Shown here in pieces: positions 35,201 through 47,431 of a stretch of DNA of 64,000 nucleotides. The notes under the pieces are model-generated. The model made no database searches. It worked only from the letters and a program-made list of their open reading frames with translations, and was not told the DNA's origin. Positions within the stretch are counted from its first letter, which is position 1. Each line of letters begins with the position of its first letter. Position numbers and translations under genes: made by a program. This DNA comes from Leucogyrophana mollusca (Eukaryota > Basidiomycota > Agaricomycetes > Boletales): positions 372,001 through 436,000 of the forward strand of contig MU266328.1 in NCBI GenBank assembly GCA_021014945.1, written 5' to 3'.

Positions 35201-35874
35201 CCCAAGAGCCTTCGGTGACGATGGGTTAGCTCCGATTTCTTTCAGTTTCTGTGAAGACGTGAACGTGCAGTCCACAGGTGAATCGCGGCATCTTACCCCC
35301 AGCAATGTCCGGTTAGTTTTGTACACACCCTCCACACTCCGGAACATTGTATCAAGCTCTTTAGGTGGAAGATTTGAGCGAGACCAGGCCGCAGCCACTT
35401 TCTGCGGTGGAAAGTCAGTACTATTTGATGACTGAAGCACTGCTCCGCGAACATACTCGTATGACACCCGTCAAGAACTCGACATAAATCTTCTCGCTTT
35501 CAATAAGATCAGTTAACGGGCTAGATTTCTTGGATTTCTCGACCGGGGAGGGAGGGGATCTGTTAGAATCAGATGGGTCTGTAGGTGTCGAAGGAGCAGA
35601 AGACATGTCAAGTTCTAGAGGTGCGTCAGGACGCGCCAAAATTTGACGAGCAGGCAACACCGTTACCTAGAGAAGCCATTGCAGGTATCGGGGGCAGGCG
35701 CACTCCATCAGACTGAGATATATTTGAACTCAGACCATCTGGACCCTTCGGAGGCGGCAACGGTGCGGATACGAAAGAATCGGGTGGCGGCCTTGGAGGT
35801 AGTTTATCGTCCCGGGCAGGGATTGAGGTTAGCTTGTATCCATGGACTGGGAGTGCAAGACCTGAGCTGGCCAT
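32296..35874 (-). CDS. Rho guanine nucleotide exchange factor, DH-PH with C-terminal domain
   Basis: Activates Rho-type GTPases by nucleotide exchange. Order from the start at 35874: a Pro-rich N-terminus (KLPPRPPPDSF); the DH domain beginning PLTDLIESEKIYVEFLTGVI (conserved region 1) and including KELDTMFRSVEGVYKTNRTL and DLYTWTLDSLFLLPKSRLHY; a linker; then a PH domain with DLFLVCEKMSSEE and the terminal helix REFRECIAFAKASE. A roughly 350-residue Pro/Ser/His/Gln-rich disordered region follows (exon 33852-32296). The protein ends in a compact conserved-looking domain from MKCKVFHQQQHAQWKSLG to LFETLLAGSDR, which by beta-strand pattern may be a second PH- or RanBP1-like fold. Several short introns. 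The Rac1 gene at 55 kb is a possible substrate, but that is only inference. Confidence 0.87.
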
Positions 35875-36407
35875 CTGGCTAGAGAACAGAACAATGCGGG
35901 GAAGATCGAAAGGGATGCAGAGGTGAAGATGTAGAGCTTTGCCTGCGCTATTATATTACGCAGACATATACGCGTACGAGCTGCGGGATACGGAGAGTAA
36001 CAAGGATACGACTCGGCTGGGCGATGGCGTCGACTTGGCCTACTCAAGGCAGTCTCGAGGCACGCAAAGTAATTTATGCTATGGGAAATTCCGTGAGTTA
36101 TAGCTACAGCATACTGGCGACCCAACAATAGAACCTCTCAAGAAGGTCCTTCTGCAGACTCTACAGTTACGTTGTCCTTGCTTGACGCTGCTCGCACGAA
36201 TTTATATTTACTTTCGCTCCAGGGGGCGAGCTCATGATGCGAAGTCTGCAGTCTTATTATTATTATTATTTTTAAAAGAATTACGAATTACACACTTATT
36301 TTTGCAATTTGCCAAGACAAGTCAGGGATAACTGAGTTAATGATTTGTGCTAACAACTGCTTAATACTGGTCCGTTGAGTACCACCCCGTACTACGGCAG
36401 ATTCAAA
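35875..36407. other. divergent promoter region with TTA microsatellite
   Basis: No gene seen. It lies between the Rho-GEF start (minus) and the membrane-protein start (plus). A TTA/ATT run occupies about 36254-36272. Confidence 0.5.
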
Positions 36408-37314
36408 ATGTCATATCCGTTGCACTGGCTTTCAACCACATTCAGTTCTCGTACGAGAACCGCAGAGCTATTGCAGCCCGAGGTCGAAAATAACGTCTTG
36501 TCTCTCCATGATTTTGACCTTGCGACCACTTTCCTACCTGGTATGCACCGGCACTGGCCTGTCCGTATTAGTCCTTCGCCCTTCGTCAGAGTCGCAGCTA
36601 ACAGCAGGCCGGAACAGGCGATGTATTCTTCGGGCGCTGCAGGCGCAGCCTTTGGCTTCGGATACTTTTATTCACGTCCGAGATGGGCCTCACGAAAGCT
36701 TACCCTCGTCACGGGAGCTGCTACCATCGCAGGGATGGTGTATGGTCAAGTCAGACAGGTCCTCGCACATCGGCAGTTCACTCAAGCTTTGGAAAATCCG
36801 AAAGGCTTTATTCAAGCATTGAGCAATGTTGACCGGCGGCTCGGCGGCGATGGTAACCTCGGCTTCACACTGGAGCGAATACGAGCGGAAGACTCAGGTC
36901 AGAAGAGTGAGCCAAGCAGGATTGAGCCGGGATTTGAGATGGTGCGCGAAGATAACTGGGATCGTGTCCCGTCGTCATCAAATTCCATCCCTGGTAAGTT
37001 GTTAGATCTTACACCGTCTTCTGAAATGATCTTTGAGTTCGACAGCGTCCGGTCAACCCTCACAACCGGCAGAGTTGAAGTCGCGATGGGAGGAAATTCG
37101 CGCGGCCAACACACGTAACGCAGGCCGTCAGTCTTCCTGGGATACCATCCGACAACAACATGAGCGTAGCCGACTGCCAGGTTCGACATCGCAGGACTCC
37201 TCTGTTGCCGAAACACAAGATGATCGCGCTTTGGAACAAGCTAAATTTGACGCTATGCTAGAAGCTGAAAGAAGACAGGGCTTGTCACCAGAAGGGCGAG
37301 ATATGGTACGGTAG
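36408..37314 (+). CDS. small predicted membrane protein of unknown function
   Basis: I recognise no characterised family. The start is the ATG at 36408 (MSYPLHWL). The N-terminal 75 residues show no clear domain. Two Gly/Ala-rich hydrophobic segments follow: AAGAAFGFGYFYSRP and KLTLVTGAATIAGMVYGQV. Then comes a charged region (TLERIRAEDSG). One intron from about 36993 to 37047 joins SNSIP to ASGQPSQPAELKSRWEEI, restoring a long amphipathic C-terminus with the repeated-looking RWEEIRAANTR and SWDTIRQQHER. The Gly-rich paired helices suggest an organelle membrane protein, but that is a guess. The model reads through without damage. Confidence 0.6.
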
Positions 37315-37506
37315 CCTAATCATATCCATAGACCATCAGCATCTCTAGACACTGGTCATATATATAAGACAACGCGACAAACATTCTGCCCTAGCCCAGA
37401 ACCAGTAAACACCCTGCGGCGACACGATGGAAAGCGGAAGCAATGGAACGAATTGTACGATAAGGATGCTAGAGTAAGGTTCGTGGGGTCCAAGTAAGAA
37501 ACAAAT

Positions 37507-40357
37507 CTAAGGAGAATAATTCCAGTTGCTCAGACTGGCCTCGGCTCCAGACCCTTGAGGATCGTTTGGAGACCACACGGAACACGCAAGGGGGGCGGGG
37601 GGAGGCATGTCTGTCCCGAAGGCCAGGGAATTACAGGGCGGTTCTTCGTCAGGTTGATGCGACTCTGTATTGGGGTTGGGTAATGGAGCAAAGGGAACGC
37701 CGTCCTGGGGCATCCTTGACCCGGACTCGGAAAACAGGGTGGAGTGTGAGAAAGGATAAAGCGGCAACCCGACTTCCAGTGGTTGCTTTTGGCTTGTCAA
37801 GCGCACTATTTCTCTCATGAGACCTTGTAGTAGCTTCTCTTGTCGAGCTTCCGAAGAATTAGTAAGCATTTGGTGAACATGGGATTGGCTCGTACTTCCA
37901 ATGGGAGACCGGGTCCCATAATCCAACATAGCTTGCCTACCAGGGCGATTAGGAAACGCACGGCCGCCAAACTTTCTGCGTACCTCAGAACATTGATCTC
38001 CCCCCAAACCTGTGCTTCTCTGACCTCGTCTCCAATCTCGATAAAATGCTTACAAACCTGGACTTGAACTACCGCAGCTAGGTACCAACAGATCTACATA
38101 CTTGAGTGAGTAAAGACGGAAAGACTGGGATTTCTTGATTCCTACCGTTACGAATGGATGTAGTCGTGTGATATCCAAAGACGTTGCGGATAACATAAAG
38201 AAGGCTGTTAGAATGGAACGCGCAGCTTCGATGCATCGGAGTGTCGACAGGCATGGCATTTCGTCAAGATTTAAGTAAGGGTTGTGGAGAGTGATCGTAG
38301 CACTGAAAGTGATAGGTTATAGTCAGCAAACGCAATATCGCAACCACAAGTCCAGTTGAACACACGCGTGGGGTATGAGATGAACCATGTACAGATCTGT
38401 GTCGACGGGACTTTTGCAACTGGGTACATCGGTAACGCCATGGTTGAGTCTGTAGATGTGGGGTAGGTTGTTGATAAAATCGCCACAGACCAGCGCATCA
38501 AGCTCTGTAAATCCAGGTAGTACGAAAGGATCTTGGTTCTTGCTTGGGGCGGTTGGGGCGCGTAAGTTGCTACGAACGTTGAAATCGGTCACACGGCCAA
38601 ATAACATGACAGCTTTGATAAGGAGCAGGAATGAATCAGTGTATCGAGGAAGATGTGTGGTGAATATATCCTCTGTGACCATGTCTTGAGGGTTGCTTGG
38701 CATTAATTGCTGCGAATAATAAGTAAACAGGGCAGGCAACATCAAGGTTTCTTACCTCCGCCTCAAAATCGGCTCCACAGAGCGGGAGTTCAGTCCCCAG
38801 ATCCCTTTCGTCGATGGCATGTATCCAACCCCCGACGGAGACAATGCGGTCAAAGATGATGGTCATCCACCATGTCCGTCGTCGCGATTCCAGGTCCCTG
38901 AAGTCCTTTGGAGGGGGCAAATATCCGCTTGGAGAGTGGCTACCATGAGTAGAAAATGTACCAGGATAATTGAGTCGTAATGGGACAGCAACGCGGGTTT
39001 GGAACCCGGCAAATATCCAGATCTCGACCCATCGACCTTCTTGATAGAAGTACCATGCGAGCAGTATGCAAGCTTGTACAACATGGAAGATGTCCTCCCC
39101 TGTTGCCATTGTTTTGTCTATGTACTGTCGCGTCTTGCTTGCGTGGTATTCAGCGAATTCATCCCTTCTTGAACCATCTGGCATGATAGCCACGTCCCGG
39201 GACGACCATCGCGAAGCCGAGGCGCACTACCAGACCAATCAGCTTCGGCATCAAAGAGGGGGATACCGAAAGAGAGTCACGATTGCATGCAAAATAGCCG
39301 AATGCGGAAACAGTGGGTCTCTGGGGTGTAGACGTAGCGCTGCTAAGAAAGAGGGACGGTGCAATATTCGCGGACCACACGGGTCACATTTGAAGAATAC
39401 GTCTACACTGATGGGGGGTTTAACGCGGCGCATACACGGCCTATGAAGTGCACGTACTAGTGCTCAAGAAGCTGGGGGTCAGGGAGGTCCGGATTCCAGC
39501 CTGAGTAAATCAGGTTTAAGATTGCATCAGTAGAACATCTGTTCCCAATGGTTAAGAGCTCTGGGCTCTCTCCTTCGTTACGAAATAGCGTTTTTGAAGA
39601 GTGTGAGGAGGTGAAATGGTCCTTGTCAAGGTTGTGAATTAACGAAGTGCCGGGGGAACCTGATGCCTGGCTTCCGGATGCCGAAGAGGAAGCGGACGCA
39701 GGACGAAGAAGGCTATGAGGGTGGCGACGGAGAGAATGATTAACGGGGGATGTGGATGACGTTGCCACACTCTGCTCTTGTAGTTGGATTTTGAGCTTGG
39801 CTAACAATAAGGCAAGATATTAGCCCACACCCGCCCGGACAATGGCCTGGGCCACGGCGGGAACACCTACAGACTTCCTCCTCAAGTAGCCTGATTTTCT
39901 CCAAAGGGTCCGTGTCTGGTGCGAGAGCCAAGCCATCCACTGGGTCGTAGACACACTGCGGTTCGGTAGGATGTCTAAGGTAATCGTCAAACACTATCCG
40001 TCTTGATGAACAGGGGGGATAAGTACGCATAGCCGACAGGCGCAGGTACACTGATGAGCGCCTGCCACTGCCTATTCTCTCGGTAAGACCGCCAACCTTT
40101 GAGCAGTAGCAGGTTGACTCACTTCACGCAAGTCGCACAATGCGGGCGCGACGCATCGCATTTCTGATTATCAGTTACAAATGTGACTTGAACATTATTC
40201 ACTGAGACCCACGAGTTTTCTCTTGCGACAAGAGCGACAAGCCTCAGGCCAGACGGATTAGGTGAGCACCTAAGCCTGCGTTAAAGAGCCTTACCTGATT
40301 CCTCCGAAGAGCGGGGCGACCTGCAATCCCCACACTAGAACTTGCTGCCTTCGGCAT
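37507..40357 (-). CDS. Zn2Cys6 transcription factor 1 with fungal_trans domain
   Basis: Nuclear regulator. Start ATG 40357. Spliced N-terminus RRNQACRSCRKRKLKCDASRP, then HCATC, gives the binuclear zinc cluster pattern C-x2-C-x6-C-x6-C-x2-C. The last cysteine lies far downstream (PQCVYDP), as in many basidiomycete members. A short heptad region follows (EKIRLLEEEV joined to AKLKIQLQEQ), probably for dimerisation. The middle homology region is seen in LHRPSFLAALRLHP, HSAILHAIVTLF, ACILLAWYFYQEGRW and ESRRRTWWMTIIFDRI. The acceptor used after HCATCV is TAGGCA|G-type near 40067; a nearby AG would break the frame. It is a paralogue of the regulator at 47880-50664: two intron positions around the zinc cluster are the same. 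Targets unknown. Confidence 0.83.
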
Positions 40358-41478
40358 GGCGAACGATCGCGCCTTCTGGATGGTAAATTAATAGAGCTCA
40401 GACGGGCGGATATCGACAGAGAGAGAAGGGGAGAGATCCGGTCGCGTTTCTTGTATGATGGGCCGTAGCTTGTGGTTGTGGGCCTGTGTATATGCGAAAA
40501 GCGAAGGTTCAAAGAGATAGCATCATGTTGTAGGGTTATTCCAAGTGCTGGTTCACCGGCATCCTATTTATCCCAGATTTGAGATCACCTCGCGGAACTT
40601 GAAAATTCCGTATCCAGCCATGTGCAGTGCTCGAACTTAACGGGGCATTGCTCGCGCAATCGGAAGCAAAAGACAGAGACATAAAACCCACATAAAATGC
40701 ATAGAGCTCTCATCAAATAACCATCCTCGTCCATAGCACCCGCCAGGAAAGAGGTCGTTCTGCGCCATCGTCGTTTTGGAAGGAAGGCGCACGGTGTGCC
40801 ACTCCGCGGCGTTCCGACGGTGGGTAGTGCTTCCGTGAACCCTCTCACTTACATAGCACCGAGTAGGACTGGGTTCTTCCCAGTCCGAATCCGACCGCGA
40901 TTTGACGACCAGAGTGAAAGAACGTCGACCGCTGATCTCTTTTCCATCACCAGGCGATAGGACATGAAGTAAACTGCAGGCCGCGAAACCAACAAAAGGC
41001 TATACTTCGGGCAAAAACGTTTCGGAAAGGTTAGAACGGGTGACATACAATCAATGGACCCGTCGCCTAGAGTGCCCCCTGCCTCAAAGTATATGGGCTT
41101 CTGGAAGACACGAGGGGGCTCTACAGTATTTCTGGATATGTTCGTACATAATCCAGCGAAAGATCTCTCCCTTACAAGTCAGCAAACTCACACAAATCAG
41201 GCGCTGCGAACTCCGCTTTTTTTTTTCAGTTTAGTTTGTGGTGCATAGTTTGAACGACGCTGCATGGCAGGTCGGGCGCTCATCAAACTTTCCAACTCGG
41301 CGAGGATAAGCGCAATTAAAGAATACTATCGGTCCGGCTGAGAGATCTTCGCTGCATTATTCGAGGGTCAAAATTTGAATGTCTCGGACGTCTTTACATC
41401 CATATCGACCGATGAACCTCTATCGTTTGTCCACCGTGTATCAATTCCCGGGACCGTTTTCATACCCTTTACGACCTG
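40358..41478. other. intergenic, no supported gene
   Basis: Between the start of regulator 1 and the stop of the YjbQ-like gene. Only short frames on both strands (for example 40585-41046 minus), with no family resemblance. It must contain the promoter of regulator 1. Confidence 0.45.
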
Positions 41479-42349
41479 TCACAGTTCTATTAACAATGCT
41501 ACTGCAATTGCCAAAATGCTTGGCACTTGCAGGATGGTTGCTACAACACGCCTCGAATGTGCTGCATGTCTGAATTCGGTGAGGTAGATCCCTGGAAGAA
41601 GAATGAGTGGGCCTCGTCAACACCAATTCCCGTCCAGGAACACTCGCCTTGCCAAGTGCCAAGGTTGAGATATCCGTCTGTTATCGGGATCGATATAGAG
41701 GCACCAATGAGCGATGTTTTTGTGTGCGAAACGCTACCAGTGCGTGGCGGTCAGAGCTATACGAAAGCGAACAAATAGTCACAGCAACGCGTACGAATCG
41801 CTGTTAAGTTTAGTAAGTGGCAATGGCAGCGGCAGTGAACAAGCGATGGCGGAAAGGTGCATACTCTGGTCCTTCATCAGTGTGCATCCACGGAAGACTC
41901 TCAGGAACGATAGTGTCCAGCGCCATGTCCATGTCTTGTTGCACGTATCAAAACTTCGATCTCGTGATAGCCAAGACTCGCACCTCTGCGCACATCTCGA
42001 TAGGACAGTCAAAAGAAGGTCAAGACAATCGGACATTGGCAGTCACACACCGGAGTCGTAATTCTCATTGATAGTCAAAGCAGCAGATGTGTGTTGACTG
42101 GCTGAATCTGAGATTCGGCCTCATCATGGTGAAATATTGAACCCACATGAAGAGGAAGAGCATGCCAACCTGCACGGTTCGCTAAGTTCATCTCTTTGAT
42201 CGGGGCAAGGCACATATCCCCCATCATACCGCAAATAAACTCACTTTAACACCTTTCAAGCCCGGTGATATCTGGCTCAGGACATCCTCCGTTACGAGGT
42301 GGCATCCTTTCGACTTCTGTGGAAGCGTAAAACTCTTCTGCCAGCCCAT
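41479..42349 (-). CDS. UPF0047/YjbQ family protein
   Basis: Found only by splicing; no single open frame shows it. The start is ATG 42349 (MGWQKSFTLPQKSKGCHLVT). After introns the protein reads LFLFIQHTSAALTINENYDS, DVRRDMDMALDTIVPES, LPWMHTDEGPDDSVSHTK, SLIGASISIPITDGYLNLG, TWQGIYLTEFRHAAHSRR, with the stop at 41479. This is the whole YjbQ/COG0432 fold, including the QHTSA and LGTWQG signatures and the His residues of the presumed metal site. Bacterial YjbQ has weak thiamine-phosphate synthase activity, but its true role is not settled. Two exons are tiny: 12 bases (41984-41995) and 6 bases (41795-41800). The last intron (41592-41647) starts with GC (AAG|GCGAGT). A slightly longer hydrophobic C-terminus follows VVATILQ. 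Confidence 0.85.
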
Positions 42350-42658
42350 TATCGTATTGCTGTTATCGCACTGGTTATTGGCGGTTGTACTTTCAGATCT
42401 GGGTCAATGCAAGTAAAGAAAGCGGATCCGTCCCACGAGGGGCTTGTTGTTATTTGTGTGCTTTAATACACCACTACTACTCTAGTTCCAGGTACATCTT
42501 CATGCCTCAGCCATGATGAAGAGCCAAGTGCACCAAGTACTCGTTGATCACATACATACCCTACTAACAGCGCAGATCATGCACGCCGCAAATTACGTAG
42601 AATCGACCCACGCATCAGATCAGCCTCACACTGCACTGAGCACGTATTTGCGAGATTG

Positions 42659-43753
42659 TTAATCATCGCCACCAAATCTCTTCGAGCGGTCCATGCCGCC
42701 GCGATTGCCTGGTACATTTCGGTTCCTACAATGATTGGCATAATGGCCTTTCTCCCCACACTGAGAAAGGGCCAAGTGTCAGCTCAACATGACTCCAAAA
42801 CAGTTGAACACAGCATGCCTTAAAACAGAGAACTTCATCTAGGTTCCTTCTGGGAGGACCACCTGTCCCTGACCCTCCGCCACCATGAGCCATACCGGGA
42901 CCTCCAAGGGATCCTCGGTCAAAGTCAGCGTACCGGCCATAACCTGGTGGTGGCGGGCCAAGATCGCGAGTGGACGGTGGGGACGGGGGCTCGTATGCTT
43001 CGGGGGGAGGCAGATTGGGCTTGGGGCTGGGGAGTGACGTTAGATGAAGAACGAATGACAAAAAAGGAGACGTACTGGCCGCGTGGGCATTCCGGTCCCA
43101 TCGGACAAAGTCCAGTAAGGTATAGCTGGCAAGCAACACGACGTACGTGTTTTCGAGGGCAAGACGGGCCTGTGAACATGCTGAATGTAAGAATTAGCTT
43201 CACACGGAGTCGAAATTGGACGTACCTAGCTTGCAAAAGCCGCGCTTATAATCAGGGCACTCTACACGGCGTTCTTTGGGATGAGCATAGAGGCACTCGT
43301 CACCCGCAGAACAATACCCATACTTTGCATACCACCAACATTCCGGCATGCGCCTTAGATTGTACTCATGCAAGAATTCGCAGGCGTCGCCCTTCTTGCA
43401 CAAACCGCGCAGCCAGTGCTTGCAAACAGTGGCAAGTCTTTCTCGGTCGCGAGGGTGAGTAGGTAGTTGCTTTGGAGGCTGAAAATTCTGGGAGGAAGGA
43501 GTAGTATGCCTGAGTGGGCAGTGAAGTGGACCGAGTGGACATCCGGTTGGCGTGAGCGACAGTCTACATATCTGGTCATCTTTCATAGAGTTAGTCTGGG
43601 CAGCAGGTAAGTTCACAGAGCCTTTACTGTACCTTTGTCTAGCTTTAGTCCAAGCTCATTCTTGATGAAGGATTCTTCGGGGAAGTTATTCTGGTGGAAT
43701 TGAGGATGTACGATGTCTCTGAGGGGAGATGGCCCCACGAGCGGGTTCGCCAT
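42659..43753 (-). CDS. YTH1: Yth1/CPSF30-like mRNA 3'-end processing factor
   Basis: Zinc-finger subunit of the cleavage and polyadenylation factor that reads the AAUAAA region of pre-mRNA. The start is the ATG at 43753 (MANPLVGPSPLRDIVHP). Five CCCH fingers follow: CRLSLTPTGCPLGPLHCPLRH, CKHWLRGLCKKGDACEFLH, CWWYAKYGYCSAGDECLYAH, CPDYKRGFCKLG-PSCPRKH (split by an intron) and CQLYLTGLCPMGPECPRGH. Then a Pro/Gly-rich linker and a C-terminal CCHC zinc knuckle CFKCGEKGHYANHC, as in CPSF30 of animals; yeast Yth1 lacks it. The intron inside the knuckle (42761-42818) begins with GC (AAG|GCATGC); the CX2C spacing leaves no other join. It ends RFGGDD with the stop at 42659. Confidence 0.92.
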
Positions 43754-43973
43754 TGACCGAGACAGAGCAAGGTTAGGTTGTGAGAAAGGTGTTGCTGACA
43801 CATCAGCGCGCCTCGGCTATTTACGCGGAGCGCCCTGAAAAGGTAAGGCAAGTACGTTATGGACAACGTATACAACGTTAAGGATTTGCGAGGTGTGTAC
43901 AGACCCAAAAATAATATAAAGATTAAAGCCGGTCTTCACATGCTCCGTCTCTTCCCTCGTCTTATCCCTGCCT

Positions 43974-46068
43974 ATGGGCGTCATTATCGCTTCCGTCGTG
44001 GGCTGTGACCTTGCTGTTCTTTTTTGTGCTGGCATTGCCTTGTGCTTCTTGTTCTCCTCTTCTTTGCTTCAAGTTAGGAGGCGCCTTCCCCCAGGTCCGC
44101 GTACAGGTTGGTTTGCAAGCTTCAAGGTCCCAAGTTCGTACCAATGGGTTACATATGCCCAGTGGAGTAAGAAATATGGTACGCAAGCCTGGCTATAAAC
44201 TATAGGTGTCTTGACAGTCTTTCTTCACAGGGGACATAATCTATGTCTACGTTTTCGGGAACCCAGTCATGGTCCTGAACTCGGCGGAAGCGGCCGACGA
44301 TCTCCTTGAGAAGCGCAGTAAGAACTACTCCTCAAGGTAGACCATCTTCCGTACAAGTGATGGCACACCCCCGTGACTGAATTGAATATAACCAGGCCAG
44401 TGAGAACGATGGTCGTAGAGCTGTTCGTCTTCAGAATCAATACCCTTTAGAGAAGGCAGGATTAATCTGACGTCTAGGATGGGGTGGGATTGGCTCTTCT
44501 CTTCCATGCCGTATGGTCTGCGATGGAAGCACCACCGAAAATTGTTCCGCCATCATTTCCATCCTTCTCTAACATCAACTTACCATCCTGTTGTACTCGA
44601 GGAGACGTACACTACCCTGCGCAATCTACTCCGGACACCGGACGATTTCAATCATCACATACGAAGGTAGTTATGTTCTTTACAACCTCATCGCGCTTGT
44701 AATTAACTCTTTGAACCCACAGGACTGCTGCAGCAATCGTCATGAAGATATCTTATGGCCATGATGTTTCAGACCAGGGGGACATCTATGTCACTTTGGC
44801 GGACGAGGCCCTCCAAGGCCTCGGAAAGGCCGGTATCTTTGGAAGCTTCCTTGTGGACTATCTGCCCTGTCGTCAGTTGCACTCGGTTTTCTCATGTCGC
44901 GTGGGGTTCTGACCGCACGTTTCATACTAGTCAAGCACATTCCTGACTGGGTCCCTGGCGCCGGTTTCAAGCGCCAGGCCCGGGCATGGCGAACTGTCAC
45001 TCGCGCCATGATAGAGAGGCCGTTCCAAATGGTCAAGGACCGGATGGCGAATGGCACAGCCGTACCGTGTTTCGCACAGAAAGAGCTTGAAAAATGGAGT
45101 CAGACTGGCCAGGATTCAGAGCACGAGGATATCATAAAAAATGTTGCCGGAATATCTTATGCAGGTCAGTGGTTCAGTTTTGTCGCCGGGCTATCTCACT
45201 CACTCAGATGAACTATAGCGGGTGCTGATACGGTGACCATTTTGTCTGAATTCTCGATATCGGTTGGACTAATACAAGAATAGACCGTTTCCACGCTGTT
45301 ATCTTTCGTCCTAGCTATGGTCATTCATCCGGAGATCCAAGAACAAGCGCAGAAACAAATCGATCAAGTCGTAGGAACAGACCGCTTGCCGACATTCGAC
45401 GACATTAAAGACATGCCTTTTCTTGATTGTATCGTGTGGGAATGTCTTCGATGGAATCCCGTCTTGCCCATGGGTGTGGCCCATTATGTATCCGAAGATG
45501 ATGAATACAGAGGATATCACATTCCCAAAGGAACATCGGTTCTAGCCAATGTTTGGTGAGTTCGCTAGCTCTCTTTAGCGTGTATCAATTGATGTCGTAA
45601 CGTAGGGCGATCCTTCACGACGAGTCCTGCTATCCAGACGCGTTAACTTTTAATCCTGCTCGATTCTCCGATCCGGTCGCGAACAATGAGCGAGGGATCA
45701 ATAAACTACCTTATCCAGCCTTCGGATTCGGGCGGCGGTAAATCATCGGCATTCTTCTCACCAGCTGACTCATAGCTTTTTCATGCAGCATGTGTCCAGG
45801 CCGCTGGCTTGCCTTCGATTCCATCTGGATCACGATTGCCTCGATTCTATCGGTATATTCGATTCGGAAGGCGATAGGAGAGGATGGGGTTGAAGGGACT
45901 CCGGAAATTGAGTACACGTCGTCGTTACTCAGGTACGCACTTGCTGGACTCTTGCCCGCCTACTCAAGTATCGATATTGCAACGGCTAGCCGACCAAAAC
46001 CATTTCGATGCCGATTTGTTCCTCGGTCTGAAAAGGCTCGGTCACTAATTCAACGGACCGTACCTTGA
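43974..46068 (+). CDS. cytochrome P450, second family
   Basis: Not closely related to the tandem P450s at 0.7-9 kb. An N-terminal anchor is followed by RRLPPGPRTGW. Two short exons (44396-44422, then from 44478) rebuild RPVRTMVVELMGWDW and FSSMPYGLRWKHHRKLF (C-helix WxxxR as WKHHR). Further marks are IPDWVPGAGFKRQAR, the I-helix AGADTT made by a 14-base exon (45219-45232), ExxR as ECLR, the PERF-like PARF, and the haem loop AFGFGRRMCPGRW. The C-terminus RPKPFRCRFVPR is restored by a 58-base intron ending before 45991. All hallmarks are canonical. The overall pattern recalls CYP64/O-methylsterigmatocystin oxidoreductase-like fungal P450s; no substrate can be deduced. It is flanked by Yth1 and prephenate dehydratase and lies between two related regulators. 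Confidence 0.9.
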
Positions 46069-46301
46069 CGAACTGCAACGCGTTGCCACCGCATGACTAC
46101 ATGAGCTGCTTCAATAATGTAATGTCTGTGTTCTGTGTACTTGTGCCGGCGGTGTAAGCCAAATGCACGATATGTTATGGGAGAACGGAGCACTCGTGAA
46201 TCATTACTCACCTGGTGCCCTCCTTGCTGAAGAGCAGAGCCACCCGAGTAGCCATACCAAGCTGTCTCAAGGCGGGTTAAATGCAGCCATCGTCATAGTC
46301 A

Positions 46302-47431
46302 TTACCATGTCCCTATTACACAAACTTCCCCACCCGCTTGCTTAACCCTTTCAACACCTTGCCGAACTTTCTCGGTCCAGGAAATGTCTTCCTCAGCATC
46401 TTCAGCAAGCTCGTCCCCGGTAGCCTCGACGAAGAATACATCGTGGAATGGAATAGAGTAAGTAGATGGTCGACGATCAATCCGCGTGATACACAAGCCA
46501 AGTGCAACTAGGAGGGGTGTGAGGTCTTGAGATTTTGGCGCAAACTTAAAATGTTTCTCTGGAGGATATGACAAGCGGACAAGAGCACGGGGTTGGGATA
46601 AGTCCGGAACAGGAGGAGGGATCGTTGTGCTTTTTCCCCACGAGAGAACATAGAAGCGGGTGAAGTTCGCTTCAAAGAGAGTCAGCCATGTGCCATTTAT
46701 GCTGACCACCGCCATTCTTACTGTCTTCGTCTTGAATTCCCTCGCTCAGCACTTCTAAGCCATCCATGATGGTAGTAACCACTTGGGAGCAGATAGCACC
46801 GCACTTGAGGGGGTCGAGGCCATCATGTTTCGGGGAAACTAAGATCTGGGCGGCGCTGGCAGTAGAATCGGTAGGTACGAGGGTCGCATGAGGCAAATAT
46901 TTCGCTATGAACGCTTTGCATTGTCCCAGAGCCTGACAGATAAAATCAGAACACGCTCAAAACACCCAATTTGAGTTTCTTACTTGCTCGTGACTCAAAA
47001 CGTGCTCGATGTTCTCCAGCTTCACTCCTGATCGAACGACCAGGCAATGGTTTACTTTTAATGTGACATCTCCCCGTATGACTATGTCTCGTCCTGCCAG
47101 AGAAGAACGAAGGAGATTACAGGTTTCCACGACCGCGCCATAGATACTATTTTCGTGCGGTACCAGGCCCAAGGGGATTTCGGGAGTTACTGAATAAAAC
47201 ACCTCTAGACTTATCGTTAGGCCATCGGCATTGAGAATGAATCATGGCGCGTACCTGCAATTGTTTGTTTTTCCTCGTAAAAGACGGATCCTCCGAAGCA
47301 ATCAAATGCAGCCTGCCAGCCAGGATCGCCAAGTGAGCATCGTGAAACCTTACAAGAAATCGCACCTGATGAGAATAAGTCCCTCGTGGTCCCAAGAAAG
47401 CAAGTGTTGGCTTTTTTGACGCCAAAGACAT
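46302..47431 (-). CDS. PHA2: prephenate dehydratase
   Basis: Converts prephenate to phenylpyruvate in phenylalanine biosynthesis. The start is ATG 47431 (MSLASKKPTLAFLGPRGTYS), spliced to HQAAFDCFGGSVFYEEKQTI. It continues IPLGLVPHENSIYGAVVET (substrate-site Glu-Asn-Ser), LAGRDIVIRGDVTLKVNHCL, EHVLSHEQ, ALGQCKAFI and DSTASAAQ. The catalytic NxTRF motif (NFTRFYVL) appears once the intron near 46672-46720 is removed; unspliced, the frame would stop. The C-terminal ACT-type regulatory domain includes LLVALGLCITRIDRRPS and DVFFVEA, so feedback control by phenylalanine is likely from family knowledge. Cytosolic. It is convergent with the P450 at 43974-46068. Confidence 0.92.
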
